Position numbers and translations under genes: made by a program. A stretch of 64,000 nucleotides of DNA from Actinocorallia sp039871655 (GTDB taxonomy: Bacteria; Actinomycetota; Actinomycetes; Streptosporangiales; Streptosporangiaceae). The notes under the pieces were generated by a model. That model had not been told where the DNA came from. It worked only from the letters and a program-made list of their open reading frames with translations, and did not search any database. The stretch is from NCBI RefSeq assembly GCF_039871655.1, contig NZ_JBDPLZ010000004.1, forward strand, positions 186,001-250,000, in the 5' to 3' direction. Below are positions 44,501-51,966 of the stretch, one piece after another. The first letter of the stretch is position 1. Each line of letters opens with the position of its first letter.

Positions 44501-45910
44501 GGCCGCGATCTGGGCCTGGGGCGCTGGCGGCGGACCGAGGAGCTGCCCTTCGAGCCGGCCCGCGGCTACCACGCGGTCCTGGGCGAGGGCGACGACGGGC
44601 CCCGGCTCAGCGTGAAGGGCTCACCGGAGGTGGTGCTCGAGGCGTGCTCCCTCTGGGCGCCGGAGGGCGAGCCGGAGCCGTTCGACGAGCTGGCGCGCAA
44701 GACCGTGGTCCGCGAGGTGGAGCGGCTGGCCGGGCTCGGGCACCGGGTGCTGGCCGTGGCCGAGGGGCTGGACCCGGACGGTCCCGCCCTGCGGAACCTG
44801 TGCTTCCGGGGCCTGCTGGGGCTGGCCGATCCGGTGCGGCCCACCGCGGCCCGGGCCGTCGGGCGGCTGATGGAGGCGGGGATCCGGGTGTGCATGATCA
44901 CCGGAGACCATCCGATCACCGCCACCGCGATCGCCGCCGAGCTCGGCCTGATCGACGGGGTCGACGGGCGGGACGGCCATGTGCTGACGGGCCTGGAGCT
45001 CGACGCCCTCGACGACGACACGCTGGCCGAGCGGCTGCCCGAGGTGCACGTCTACGCCCGGATGAGCCCGGCGCAGAAGGTCAGGATCGTGGAGGCGCTG
45101 CACCGGGCCGGGTACGTCGTGGCGGTCACGGGGGACGGCGCCAACGACGCCCCGGCCATCCGGCTGGCCGATGTGGGGATCGCGCTGGGCAGGCGGGCGA
45201 CCCCGGCGGCCCGCGACACCGCCGACATCGTGATCGCCGACGACCGGATCGAGACGATCGTGGCGGCCATCGCCCAGTGCCGCGGCATGTGGAGGTCCAC
45301 CCGTGACGCGCTCGCCCTGCTGCTGGGCGGCAATCTGGGCGAGATCGCCTTCACCGCGGGGTCGGGGCTGCTGCTGGGCGGCAGCCCGCTCAACGTGCGC
45401 CAGCTGCTCCTGGTGAACCTCTTCACCGATCTGCTGCCGGCCATGGCGCTGGCCGTGCGGGCTCCGGGGGAGACGGCCGAGGAGCTGTTGGCCGAGGGGC
45501 CGGAGACGTCGCTGGGGGAGGTGCTGAACCGGCACATCGCGGCCAGGGCCGCCACGACGGCGCTGAGCGCCCAGGCGGCCTGGTTCATGGCCAGGCTCTG
45601 GGGCACCCGGGGTCAGACCGACACCACGGCCCTGGTGGCGCTGGTGGCGGCCCAGCTCGTCCAGACGCTGCTCGCCGGCGGCCGGGACCGGTTGGTGCTG
45701 GGCGCGTCCCTGGGCTCGCTGGCGGCGCTGGGGGCGGTGGTGCAGACGCCGGGCCTGAGCCATCTGTTCGGCTGCCGTCCGCTGGGCCCGCACGGCTGGC
45801 TGATCGCGCTGGGCAGCGCGACGGGCCTGTCGCTGGTGGCCGCCGTCATCGAGCGGTTCTGGAAGGTTCACCTAAACGACATCTTGCCCACATCGCCCAG
45901 TGAGGGATAA
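41558..45910 (+). CDS. CtpI-like P-type ATPase with a degenerate N-terminal ATPase half
   Basis: The product is 1450 aa, about twice a usual cation ATPase. Residues 23-95 resemble a metal-binding HMA domain without its cysteines. Residues 300-560 look like a decayed catalytic half: VDTVVIDDTALRTG (331 on) stands where DKTGTLT belongs, and EALAAADVGVG (492-498) stands where GDGxND-APA-AADVG belongs. The C-terminal half is intact: TGES near 759, PEGLP, DKTGTLT with Asp916, KGSPE, MITGDHP and GDGANDAP (1192 on). The PEGL motif suggests a P2-like transporter of Ca2+, Mg2+ or another divalent cation. Mycobacterial CtpI is similarly long. The ion is unknown. Confidence 0.88.
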   Translation: MVFRRLIETASRMLPTPVGARPERRIHFAPGRVEIAVRGVHLPEAQEMAAHLEPALKRLGGVHRAEINAVLGLAVVFLDEDAESSVDDLVEVIEAAETRYGREEDDFCEAARPGDERAMVVEAMLAGTAFVGSGLALAGRLARVPSLPQIVPTLVALADTTPQVRSLLERRVGRHTVDVMATASGLLTQSLAQQPVGLAVEGTQRLIRLGEAYTHWRVWNQGFQDLGTLPGAHRAPAHERAPRPVPLPPGPVERLAGYTPYGLVLAGGAWAMTRSPLRGQGVLHALVPRAAFACRDAFAVQFARIAAGQNIPVAHPKALRRLDRVDTVVIDDTALRTGEYALEEIIALEEGLDLEILDERARALLDRRRPRARRSADGWSVAPLRAAELERPGRALECADRGCVLVALRREGRPVAILALAEELDPFSEVFVAAARRLGEVHLAGRSRELERRLPVDGRLPGSDLTASVRALQRAGKVVLLVSRHHGEALAAADVGVGLPDGQGVPPWGAHLFCRLDGACLVTDAVMAARAASRRGAKVATVGAVTASTAALTARRRAAFSRARLVMDCTRLVAMGTGIWTAAQLSRRPSLQPMDRTPWHAWPVGAVLERLGSSKEGLPEHEAQGRRAEVGEVEPPAAAGIVRRTIQELDNPLTPALATGASVSAVVGSAVDAALIGTVLGLSAVMSGFQRVAADRAVRKLVERVTVPVRLRRPGGEQAATAEQLVPGDVIMLSAGDMVPADCRVVWTEGLEADEASLTGESQLVTKTAEPTMAGTVADRSSMLYRGTNVAAGEAIGVVVATGAGTEIDRTVTLVNSAPRPGGVESRLEQLTKVTLPTSLGAGGVLLGSGLLRGQGLNTVLSSAIGLAVAAVPEGLPFVATVAELATARRLSRRGALVRSPVTIEALGRVDMLCFDKTGTLTEGHLRLGMVSDARESRPADELTPRLRSVVSAALRATPAGPRLAHPTDRAVADAAGRLGVGRDLGLGRWRRTEELPFEPARGYHAVLGEGDDGPRLSVKGSPEVVLEACSLWAPEGEPEPFDELARKTVVREVERLAGLGHRVLAVAEGLDPDGPALRNLCFRGLLGLADPVRPTAARAVGRLMEAGIRVCMITGDHPITATAIAAELGLIDGVDGRDGHVLTGLELDALDDDTLAERLPEVHVYARMSPAQKVRIVEALHRAGYVVAVTGDGANDAPAIRLADVGIALGRRATPAARDTADIVIADDRIETIVAAIAQCRGMWRSTRDALALLLGGNLGEIAFTAGSGLLLGGSPLNVRQLLLVNLFTDLLPAMALAVRAPGETAEELLAEGPETSLGEVLNRHIAARAATTALSAQAAWFMARLWGTRGQTDTTALVALVAAQLVQTLLAGGRDRLVLGASLGSLAALGAVVQTPGLSHLFGCRPLGPHGWLIALGSATGLSLVAAVIERFWKVHLNDILPTSPSEG

Positions 45911-45955
45911 GCAGGTATAAAAAGGACAAACGGTCGTCCTGAAAGGTCCCCAACC

Positions 45956-46093
45956 GTGTCCGAATTCCTGTCCTCCCTGCTGAGCAAGGTGCTGATGTCG
46001 CTGCTGCAGACCATCGTCAGTGAACTGGCCATGATGATCTTCCGTGCGGGCTACGCCCAGTACGGGCGGACGGCCCCGGCCATGGCCTTCTGA
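45956..46093 (+). CDS. 45-residue hydrophobic peptide after the P-type ATPase
   Basis: GTG 45956 opens a frame of 45 codons ending in TGA 46091. It starts SEFLSSLLSKVLMSLLQ, a hydrophobic, amphipathic helix to about residue 30, then RAGYAQYGRTAPAMAF. GAAAGG lies 12 bases upstream and TATAAA at 45916-45921. The gene is 45 bp after the ATPase and is closed by a strong hairpin at 46111, which supports a real transcript end here. Small membrane peptides often adjust P-type ATPases (KdpF, phospholamban), so a regulatory subunit is possible. This is inference from position and size. Confidence 0.6.
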   Translation: MSEFLSSLLSKVLMSLLQTIVSELAMMIFRAGYAQYGRTAPAMAF

Positions 46094-46110
46094 CCGGGGA
46101 CTTCGGGAAC

Positions 46111-46137
46111 CCTCCGGCCGGGGCGTCCGGCCGGAGG
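46111..46137. terminator. bidirectional terminator
   Basis: CCTCCGGCCGG-GGCGT-CCGGCCGGAGG is a perfect 11-bp stem with a 5-base loop between the convergent 45-codon gene and the lipoprotein gene. Confidence 0.8.
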
Positions 46138-46145
46138 CGGAGCCG

Positions 46146-46652
46146 TCAGTCCGCGCTCTGGGTGAAGTTCTCCACCCGCCAGCCGGTGGCCGCGTAGGCG
46201 TTGATCCACAGGTGCGAGGCGCCGCCCTCATAGAGGTAGTGGCAGCGGTAGGCGTACGAGGGGTCGCCCGCCTCGGAGCCGGGGTCGCAGCCCTCCACCC
46301 TGTCGACGGCCGGGGCGGGCAGCGCGAAGACCTTCTCCACCGTGTTCGGGCCCGCGGCCTGCAGCGCGGCGCCGCGGTCACCCTTGCGCCAGGCGGTGAT
46401 GAGATGGTCGGCGGCCTGCTGGGCGCTGCCGAAGGTGATCGGCGCGGGAGCCTGCGAGGGCGCGGCGGGAGCCTGGGAGGGTGAGACGCCCGTCTGGGGC
46501 GGGATCCCCGCGCTCGGCGGCGCGGAGGGGGAGTCCGAGGGGGCGGTGGCCGTGGCGGGCGGCGTCGGGGACGCCGCGGGCTTGTCGTCGGAGGTGCAGC
46601 CGGTCAGCAGGACCAGGCCGGCGGCGGCGGCGAGCACGAGGGCACGGGACAC
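46146..46652 (-). CDS. uncharacterised lipoprotein
   Basis: The product is 168 aa. Lipobox LTGC places the lipid anchor on Cys19. A Pro/Ser/Ala-rich spacer of about 55 residues, which would span the wall, precedes a folded C-terminal domain of about 95 residues (ADHLITAWRKGDRGAALQAA; CDPGSEAGDPSYAYRCHYLYEGG) with two cysteines likely to be bonded. The pattern of hydrophobic residues recalls NTF2-like or DUF4878-type outer domains, but this is weak. Transcribed alone. Confidence 0.75.
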   Translation of the reverse strand: MSRALVLAAAAGLVLLTGCTSDDKPAASPTPPATATAPSDSPSAPPSAGIPPQTGVSPSQAPAAPSQAPAPITFGSAQQAADHLITAWRKGDRGAALQAAGPNTVEKVFALPAPAVDRVEGCDPGSEAGDPSYAYRCHYLYEGGASHLWINAYAATGWRVENFTQSAD

Positions 46653-46713
46653 GGGAGCTCTCCTCTTCCAGCGGTTGTTACGCCCAGTGGGACGCCCTTT
46701 CGCCCGCCGGGGT

Positions 46714-47766
46714 TCAGATCAGGATCCGGTCGAGGTCGAAGCGGACCGGGCGCTCCAGCTGCCCGTACCCGCAGGACTCGGGGGTGCGGTCGGTCCGCCA
46801 GCGCCGGAACTGCGCGTTGTGCCGGAAACGCAGGCCCTCCAGGTGGTCGTAGGCCACCTCGCAGACCAGTTCGGGGCGCAGCGGCACCCAGGACTGGTCC
46901 TTCTTGCCGCTCCAGCGGGAGATCGCGCCCGGCATGCGCTCGTCCTCCCGCTGGGTGGCCCAGGACGCCCAGGGATGGCCGGAGATGTCGTCCATCCGGT
47001 AGGGCGCCAGCACCTCCACCAGGTCACGGCGCCGCTCCATCGGGAACGAGGTGACAGCCCCCACGAACTGCAGCCCGTTCTCGTTCCACAGGCCCAGCAG
47101 CAGCGAGCCGACGACGGGGCCGCTCTTGTGCCACCGGTACCCGGCCACCACGCAGTCGGCGGTCCGCTCGTGCTTGACCTTGAACATCGTCCGTCTGCCG
47201 GGCGTGTAGGGGGCGTCCGCGGGTTTGGCGATCACCCCGTCCAGGCCCGCCCCCTCGAACCGTTCGAACCACCGGAGGGCCTCCTCGCGGGAGGTGGTGA
47301 CCGAGGTGAGGTGCACCGGAGGCCGCGCCCCGCCCAGCGCCCGCACCAGCCGGTCCCGCCGCTCGGAGAAGGGGGCGTCCGTGAACGCCTCGCCGTCCAG
47401 GGCCAGCAGGTCGAAGGCCACGTAGGAGGCGGGGATCTCCCGCGACAGCAGCCTGATCCGCGACTCGGCGGGGTGGATGCGCTGGGAGAGGGCGTCGAAG
47501 TCCAGCCTGCCGCCCCTGCGGATGATCACCTCGCCGTCGACCACGCACCGCTCGGGCAGCTCCCGGCGCAGGACCTCCACCAGTTCGGGGAAGTACCGGG
47601 TGAGCGGCAGCTCGCCCCGGCTGGACAGCTCGACCTCGTCGCCGTCGCGGAAGACGACGCACCGGAACCCGTCGAACTTGGGCTCGTAGAAGAAGTCGCC
47701 CTCGGGCAGGGTCTTCACGGCCCTGGCCAGCATCGGCGCGACGGGCGGGCTGAGCGGCAGGTCCAT
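46714..47766 (-). CDS. ligC: ATP-dependent DNA ligase, LigC type
   Basis: The product is 350 aa. The nucleotidyl-transfer motif is YEPKFDGFRC with the adenylated Lys30; further ligase motifs are SSRGE, CVVDGEVII, VAFDLLALDGE, GLDGVIAKP and FKVKHERTADCVVAG, followed by an OB-fold domain. It lacks the N-terminal DNA-binding domain of LigB and is near the length of LigC ligases, which act in short-patch base-excision repair in mycobacteria. I chose ATG 47766. It is divergent from the RibD-C gene; no Ku or polymerase gene lies beside it. Confidence 0.9.
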   Translation of the reverse strand: MDLPLSPPVAPMLARAVKTLPEGDFFYEPKFDGFRCVVFRDGDEVELSSRGELPLTRYFPELVEVLRRELPERCVVDGEVIIRRGGRLDFDALSQRIHPAESRIRLLSREIPASYVAFDLLALDGEAFTDAPFSERRDRLVRALGGARPPVHLTSVTTSREEALRWFERFEGAGLDGVIAKPADAPYTPGRRTMFKVKHERTADCVVAGYRWHKSGPVVGSLLLGLWNENGLQFVGAVTSFPMERRRDLVEVLAPYRMDDISGHPWASWATQREDERMPGAISRWSGKKDQSWVPLRPELVCEVAYDHLEGLRFRHNAQFRRWRTDRTPESCGYGQLERPVRFDLDRILI

Positions 47767-47809
47767 GAGCCCAAGATAACCGGGAGCGACATCGCGGTAA
47801 CCTGGGGCA

Positions 47810-48505
47810 ATGAGGCGTCTCCTGCCAGAGCCCGCGGCCGAGGTCGATCCGTACGAGGAGTACCGGGTGGTCGGCCCGTGGCTGAGAGTGGGCATGGTCG
47901 CCAGCCTCGACGGCTCGGTCACCGATGAGGAGCGCTGGTCCAACCGGCTGGGCGGCAAGGCCGACCAGCGGGTCTTCCGCACCCTGCGGGCCCTGGCCGA
48001 CGGGATCGTGGTCGGCGCGGGGACCGTGCGGACCGGCAGGCTCGGCCCGGCCCGGCTGCCCGCGGAGCTGGCCGCGAGGCGGGGACGCCCGCCGGCCCCG
48101 ATCATCGTGGTCAGCCGCTCCCTCGACCTGGACTTCGGGGCGCCGCTGTTCACCGAGAGCGAGCCGATCCTGGTGACGTCCGACGACGCCAGGCCGCCGG
48201 CCCATGTGCGGGTCGTCTCCGCGGGGGAGGGCGACATCGACCTTCCGCTGGCGCTGCACCGGCTCCAGGGCGAGCACGGGTTCCAGCACCTGCTGTGCGA
48301 GGGCGGCCCGGCGCTGGCGACGGCCCTGCTGGAGGAGGACCTCGTCGACGAGCTGTGCGTCAACATCGCGCCGACCCTCATCGGATCGCGGCACCACACG
48401 CGCATGGTCTGCGACCTGGAACGCCGCGAGCTCTCCCTCGACTCCGTCTACACCGACGAGGGCGTGCTCTTCCTCAGATATCTGACGAACCGTCCGCGCC
48501 CATGA
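47810..48505 (+). CDS. RibD C-terminal domain (pyrimidine reductase) family protein
   Basis: The product is 231 aa. It has the dihydrofolate-reductase-like fold of RibD_C proteins: VGMVASLDGSVTDEERWSN, DGIVVGAGTVRTGRLG for NADPH, and LLCEGGPALATALLEEDLVDEL. The deaminase half of RibD is absent, so it is a stand-alone reductase, perhaps for riboflavin or a related pyrimidine. It overlaps the convergent ABC membrane gene by 32 bp. Confidence 0.88.
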   Translation: MRRLLPEPAAEVDPYEEYRVVGPWLRVGMVASLDGSVTDEERWSNRLGGKADQRVFRTLRALADGIVVGAGTVRTGRLGPARLPAELAARRGRPPAPIIVVSRSLDLDFGAPLFTESEPILVTSDDARPPAHVRVVSAGEGDIDLPLALHRLQGEHGFQHLLCEGGPALATALLEEDLVDELCVNIAPTLIGSRHHTRMVCDLERRELSLDSVYTDEGVLFLRYLTNRPRP

Positions 48506-50087
48506 GCCGGCGGCCCCTGCGCCGCGCCCACCAGGCGAGCGCGGCGGTGCCCAGGAGCAGCCACGGGACACCGCCCCACCCGGGCCCGGGACGGGCGGAC
48601 AGCACCGGCCAGGCCACGACGAGCAGACCGAGGAAGCCGGAGGCGTGCCAGGCGAGCATCTGCAGGGGCGCGCTGTTGCCGAACGGGGTGTCGAAGCCGA
48701 GCGTCAGGTGGGAGGGCAGCACGCCCCGGTAGATCCCGGCCAGCGCCGCGGCGGCGGCAGCGGGCAGGGACGCCAGTGCCCAGAGCATTCCCGGCGACGG
48801 CCCGTCGAGGACCGTGAGGACGGCGCACCACGCCAGGCCCGCCAGGAGCACGGCGAGCAGCGGGCTCACCCCGTGGGCGAGCGCCAGCCTGCCCGGCGGC
48901 AGGAGGAAGTAGCGGGCGCGTCCCGGATCGGACGTGTACGCCCGTGCCCCGCCCATGAGCCCGCCGACCGCCAGGTACGCGCAGAGCGGGACGGCGAGGG
49001 CGAGCACCGTCCGCAGGGAGACGGGCAGCTCCAGGTCGGTCCGGGCGCACAGGAGCACGAGGCCGGTGAGGAGGAGGGCGCGGGTGAAAGCCGGGCCGTC
49101 GCGCAGGATGCCCTGCAGATCACGCCAGGGGACGAGCAGCCGGGGGTCCTTCGGAGGCCGCAACCCCCTGCGGGCGGAGAAGTCCGCGTTCCGTGCGTCG
49201 CCGAGCGTGGCACGGAACCAGTTCGCCTCGGTGAGCCACAGCCCGGCACGGACCCCCGACGCGAGGTGCGCGCCGGTACGCAGCCGCCGCGGATCGAGCG
49301 AGGGCAGCAGCCTCACGCCCGTGACAGCCGCGGCCGTCGTGAGCGCCGCGAGCAGGGACATGGCCGTCGCCTGCCGCCCGGACCCCAGGATCAGCAGGCT
49401 CGCCCAGCCCCATGGCCCCGACCACAGGACGGGCTCGACCGCGTCCGCCGGTATCCGTCCCGTCCAGACGAGCACCGTCAGGACCAGCAGGAAGAACAGC
49501 AGCAGGTGGAAGAAGGGCCGAATCCTGTCGGCGAGACCGTCTTGGCGGGTGATGAGGACACCGGTGCCCGAACCGAGCACTCCCAGCAGAGCCCCCGTGG
49601 CGGCGGCCCGGGCGAGCGCCGCGCCGGCGTCGTCGGGCATGGGCGGCACGGTCCGCCACAGGAAAACCGACAGCAGGCAGCATCCGGCCGACCAGAGCGC
49701 GGCCGACGACAGGGCCGCGCGCAGCAGCGCGGGCCTCAGGAACGCCTCCCTGGGAAGAGGCAGGGGCAGCACCCAGTCGATGAACGGCACGGAGAGCCGC
49801 ACGGGTCCGCGCAGAACCGCGTCCTGGAGAACGGCCCACAGCCCGACGAGCACCACCGCGGTCAGGACGAGGGGAAGGACCAGGGGGATCTGGGCGGGGA
49901 GTTCCGGCGGCGACGCGGGCGCCCGGAGCGCGTCCCGAAGCGTCACCGCCGCGGGAGGGACCACCAGCGCGGCGGCCAGCAGGAGGAAGTACACCCGGTA
50001 TGCGGACTCGCCTCGCCCTCGGGCTCCTCGCCCGCGCCGGACCAGGCGGAGGACCTCTCGAGTCCTGGCGCGGACGGCCTCAGCCAT
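48474..50087 (-). CDS. ABC transporter membrane protein, about 12 membrane segments
   Basis: The product is 537 aa, very hydrophobic, with about 12 helices rich in Leu and Ala. No substrate-class motif is clear. A soluble loop in the middle (RNADFSARRGLRPPKDPRLLVPWRDLQ) probably contacts the ATPase. It follows the ATPase gene with an 8-bp overlap, so the two form one two-gene exporter. Comparable pairs in actinomycetes are uncharacterised. The start shown gives a basic N-terminus of about 30 residues. Confidence 0.78.
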   Translation of the reverse strand: MAEAVRARTREVLRLVRRGRGARGRGESAYRVYFLLLAAALVVPPAAVTLRDALRAPASPPELPAQIPLVLPLVLTAVVLVGLWAVLQDAVLRGPVRLSVPFIDWVLPLPLPREAFLRPALLRAALSSAALWSAGCCLLSVFLWRTVPPMPDDAGAALARAAATGALLGVLGSGTGVLITRQDGLADRIRPFFHLLLFFLLVLTVLVWTGRIPADAVEPVLWSGPWGWASLLILGSGRQATAMSLLAALTTAAAVTGVRLLPSLDPRRLRTGAHLASGVRAGLWLTEANWFRATLGDARNADFSARRGLRPPKDPRLLVPWRDLQGILRDGPAFTRALLLTGLVLLCARTDLELPVSLRTVLALAVPLCAYLAVGGLMGGARAYTSDPGRARYFLLPPGRLALAHGVSPLLAVLLAGLAWCAVLTVLDGPSPGMLWALASLPAAAAAALAGIYRGVLPSHLTLGFDTPFGNSAPLQMLAWHASGFLGLLVVAWPVLSARPGPGWGGVPWLLLGTAALAWWARRRGRRLMGADGSSDI

Positions 50088-50733
50088 CCGCGGGGCCGCC
50101 CTTCTCGCCGACCTTCACCACCCGGTCGGCCACGGCCCGCACCAGTTCCCCGCTGTGGGAGGCGAAGAGGACCGCCGTCCCGGAACGTTTCCCGGCCGCG
50201 AGGACCTCGGCCAGCCAGGCCCGCGCGGAGTCGTCCAGATGCCGCTCGGGCTCGTCCAGGACGAGTAGTTCGGGTTCCGGCGGAAGGAGCATCGCTGCGA
50301 GTGCCATCAGCTGCCGCAGCCCGCTGCTCAGCTTGTACGGGCTGAGGTCGCGATGCCCGGCCAGACGGCACTCCTCCAGCACCTCGTCGACCCGCCCGTC
50401 CGCGGCCCGGCCCAGCCCGTACCCCACCGCGACCAGCATCAGGTGCTCACGAACGCTCAGGTCGGGAAAGTAACTCACCTCGTCGAGCACCAGCACCCGC
50501 CGCCTGAACTCCGGATCGTGCGGCCGCGGCGTCCCTCCCAGGACCCGCGTCGTTCCCTCGTCGGCCCGGTCGACCCCGGTGGCGACCCGCAGCAGGGTCG
50601 ATTTGCCGGAGCCGTTGGGGCCGGTCAGGGCGACGCCCTCGCCGGGGGCGAGCGCGAGGCTCACCGGTCCGATGACACGACCGCCCCCGTAGGTCCGGAC
50701 GACCCCGTCGAATTCGACGACCACGCGGATCAT
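50080..50733 (-). CDS. ABC transporter ATP-binding protein
   Basis: The product is 217 aa. Walker A is GPNGSGKST, Walker B is LLVLDEPERH, and the switch histidine lies in LFASHSGELV. The signature reads LSSGLRQ where most have LSGGQ. It energises the membrane protein encoded next. The gene is divergent from the secreted peptidoglycan-binding protein. The length and lack of a C-terminal extension fit small exporter ATPases. Confidence 0.9.
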   Translation of the reverse strand: MIRVVVEFDGVVRTYGGGRVIGPVSLALAPGEGVALTGPNGSGKSTLLRVATGVDRADEGTTRVLGGTPRPHDPEFRRRVLVLDEVSYFPDLSVREHLMLVAVGYGLGRAADGRVDEVLEECRLAGHRDLSPYKLSSGLRQLMALAAMLLPPEPELLVLDEPERHLDDSARAWLAEVLAAGKRSGTAVLFASHSGELVRAVADRVVKVGEKGGPADG

Positions 50734-50816
50734 GGTATCCGCGCGCGTCGTCCGGCGAGTGAATGACGAACCGGCTCAAACCGTGATCATCTGGCCATCA
50801 CAGGTCATCTCTGGAT

Positions 50817-50828
50817 CTTGAGGTCAAG
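50817..50828. promoter_or_regulatory. third CTTGANGTCAAG palindrome
   Basis: CTTGAGGTCAAG lies 60 bp upstream of the secreted-protein gene. Its arms CTTGA and TCAAG match those of the two sites upstream of acnA. Confidence 0.45.
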
Positions 50829-50887
50829 TTCCTTGATCATGGATCTTCGTTATGACACTTCCGCACAGTGTGTAAAGGAGTTACCTC

Positions 50888-51862
50888 GTGTTCAAGGCGT
50901 CATTCGCCTCGGCCGTCTCCCTGGTGCTGGCACTGGGCCTCAGCGCTCCGGCAGAGGCCGCGGGCTCCCCCTTTGCGGACAACGCCGGCAAGGCGGTGGC
51001 CAAGGTCGACTCCGGACTCAAGCCGAGTGAGAGCGACACACTGGAGAGCCGGTCCGTCCTGGACCCGAAGCAGAAGATCAAAGAGGATTCCGCGACATTC
51101 CGGGCGGACGGCAAGGTCGTCGTCGTCCTGCGCGCGGTGGGGGCGGTGGCCCCGGTGAGCGGGGACACGGTGGTGGGCCGGGCCGTGCAGAGGAAGAAGG
51201 TCAAACGGGCCCGCGCCGGCACCCGCAAGGTCCTGATCTACACCACGGGTGAGAAGGGGAACCCGGGACTGACCATCGCCGCCTGGAGCGAGCGGACCGG
51301 AGTGAACTACCAGATCGTCTCCCGGGGGCCGGTCTCCCGGGGCGAACTGCTCAAGCTGGTCGAGGCGCTGCCCGCCGACGGCGTCCAGGCCTCCCGCAAG
51401 GCACGGCGGGCCATCAGGTCCGCTCCGCCGGCCAGGCGGCGGTCCGAGCCGACCCAGCGCTCCACCAACAGCCTGTTCGTGGACGGCGCGGGTGCTCCCG
51501 ATGACGACCTCGGAGACGAGGCGAACCTGTGCAACGGCTGCTCCTACTCCTACAGCAACTACGTCTGGATGTGGCAGCGGATCCTGATGGCCGACGCCTA
51601 CCTGCAGGGAAGCCTCGACTGCTCCTTCGGTTCGCTGACCGCCTCCAGCACCCGGAACTGGCAGAGCGGGCATGGACTCTCCGCGGACGGGATCGTGGGT
51701 TGGAACACGCGGACCAAGGCGGACAACTACATCACGGACATGGGCGGGACCACCGTCCGCTACACGGGCCTCTTGCAGAACGTCCGCTTCGACCGGCTCA
51801 CCAGCAACGCCTACTACTACAACTCGACGCGGATCAACTACACCAACGCCTCCCTCTGCTGA
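50888..51862 (+). CDS. secreted protein with peptidoglycan-binding-like C-terminus
   Basis: The product is 324 aa. A Sec signal peptide (FASAVSLVLALGLSAPAEA-A) is cut near residue 25. The middle is Lys/Arg-rich (RKARRAIRSAPPARRR). The last 110 residues resemble a PG_binding_1 domain: WMWQRILMADAYL, RNWQSGHGLSADGIVGWNTRTKA. Cysteines CNGC, LDC and a C-terminal Cys may bond. GTG 50888 follows AAAGGAG. It is probably exported to the wall. A hairpin at 51874-51901 closes the gene. Confidence 0.78.
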   Translation: MFKASFASAVSLVLALGLSAPAEAAGSPFADNAGKAVAKVDSGLKPSESDTLESRSVLDPKQKIKEDSATFRADGKVVVVLRAVGAVAPVSGDTVVGRAVQRKKVKRARAGTRKVLIYTTGEKGNPGLTIAAWSERTGVNYQIVSRGPVSRGELLKLVEALPADGVQASRKARRAIRSAPPARRRSEPTQRSTNSLFVDGAGAPDDDLGDEANLCNGCSYSYSNYVWMWQRILMADAYLQGSLDCSFGSLTASSTRNWQSGHGLSADGIVGWNTRTKADNYITDMGGTTVRYTGLLQNVRFDRLTSNAYYYNSTRINYTNASLC

Positions 51863-51873
51863 GACCGCGGTGA

Positions 51874-51901
51874 ACCCGTGAGGCTCGAGAGTCTCACGGG
51901 T
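51874..51901 (+). terminator. hairpin after the secreted-protein gene
   Basis: ACCCGTGAG (51874-51882) and CTCACGGGT (51893-51901) pair perfectly around a 10-base loop that can itself form a CTC/GAG pair. It starts 12 bases after the stop and ends about 65 bases before the sigma-factor gene. Confidence 0.65.
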
Positions 51902-51966
51902 CCTGGTGACAACCTTCCGACCGCGGCGATCGTGTAGTGGGTGTCGAACCGGCGGAAGGAGGGCGT

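Noticed and set aside
46146..46652. Lipoprotein as a subunit of the P-type ATPase system
   Set aside because: It is on the opposite strand and separated by a bidirectional terminator, so linkage is only positional.
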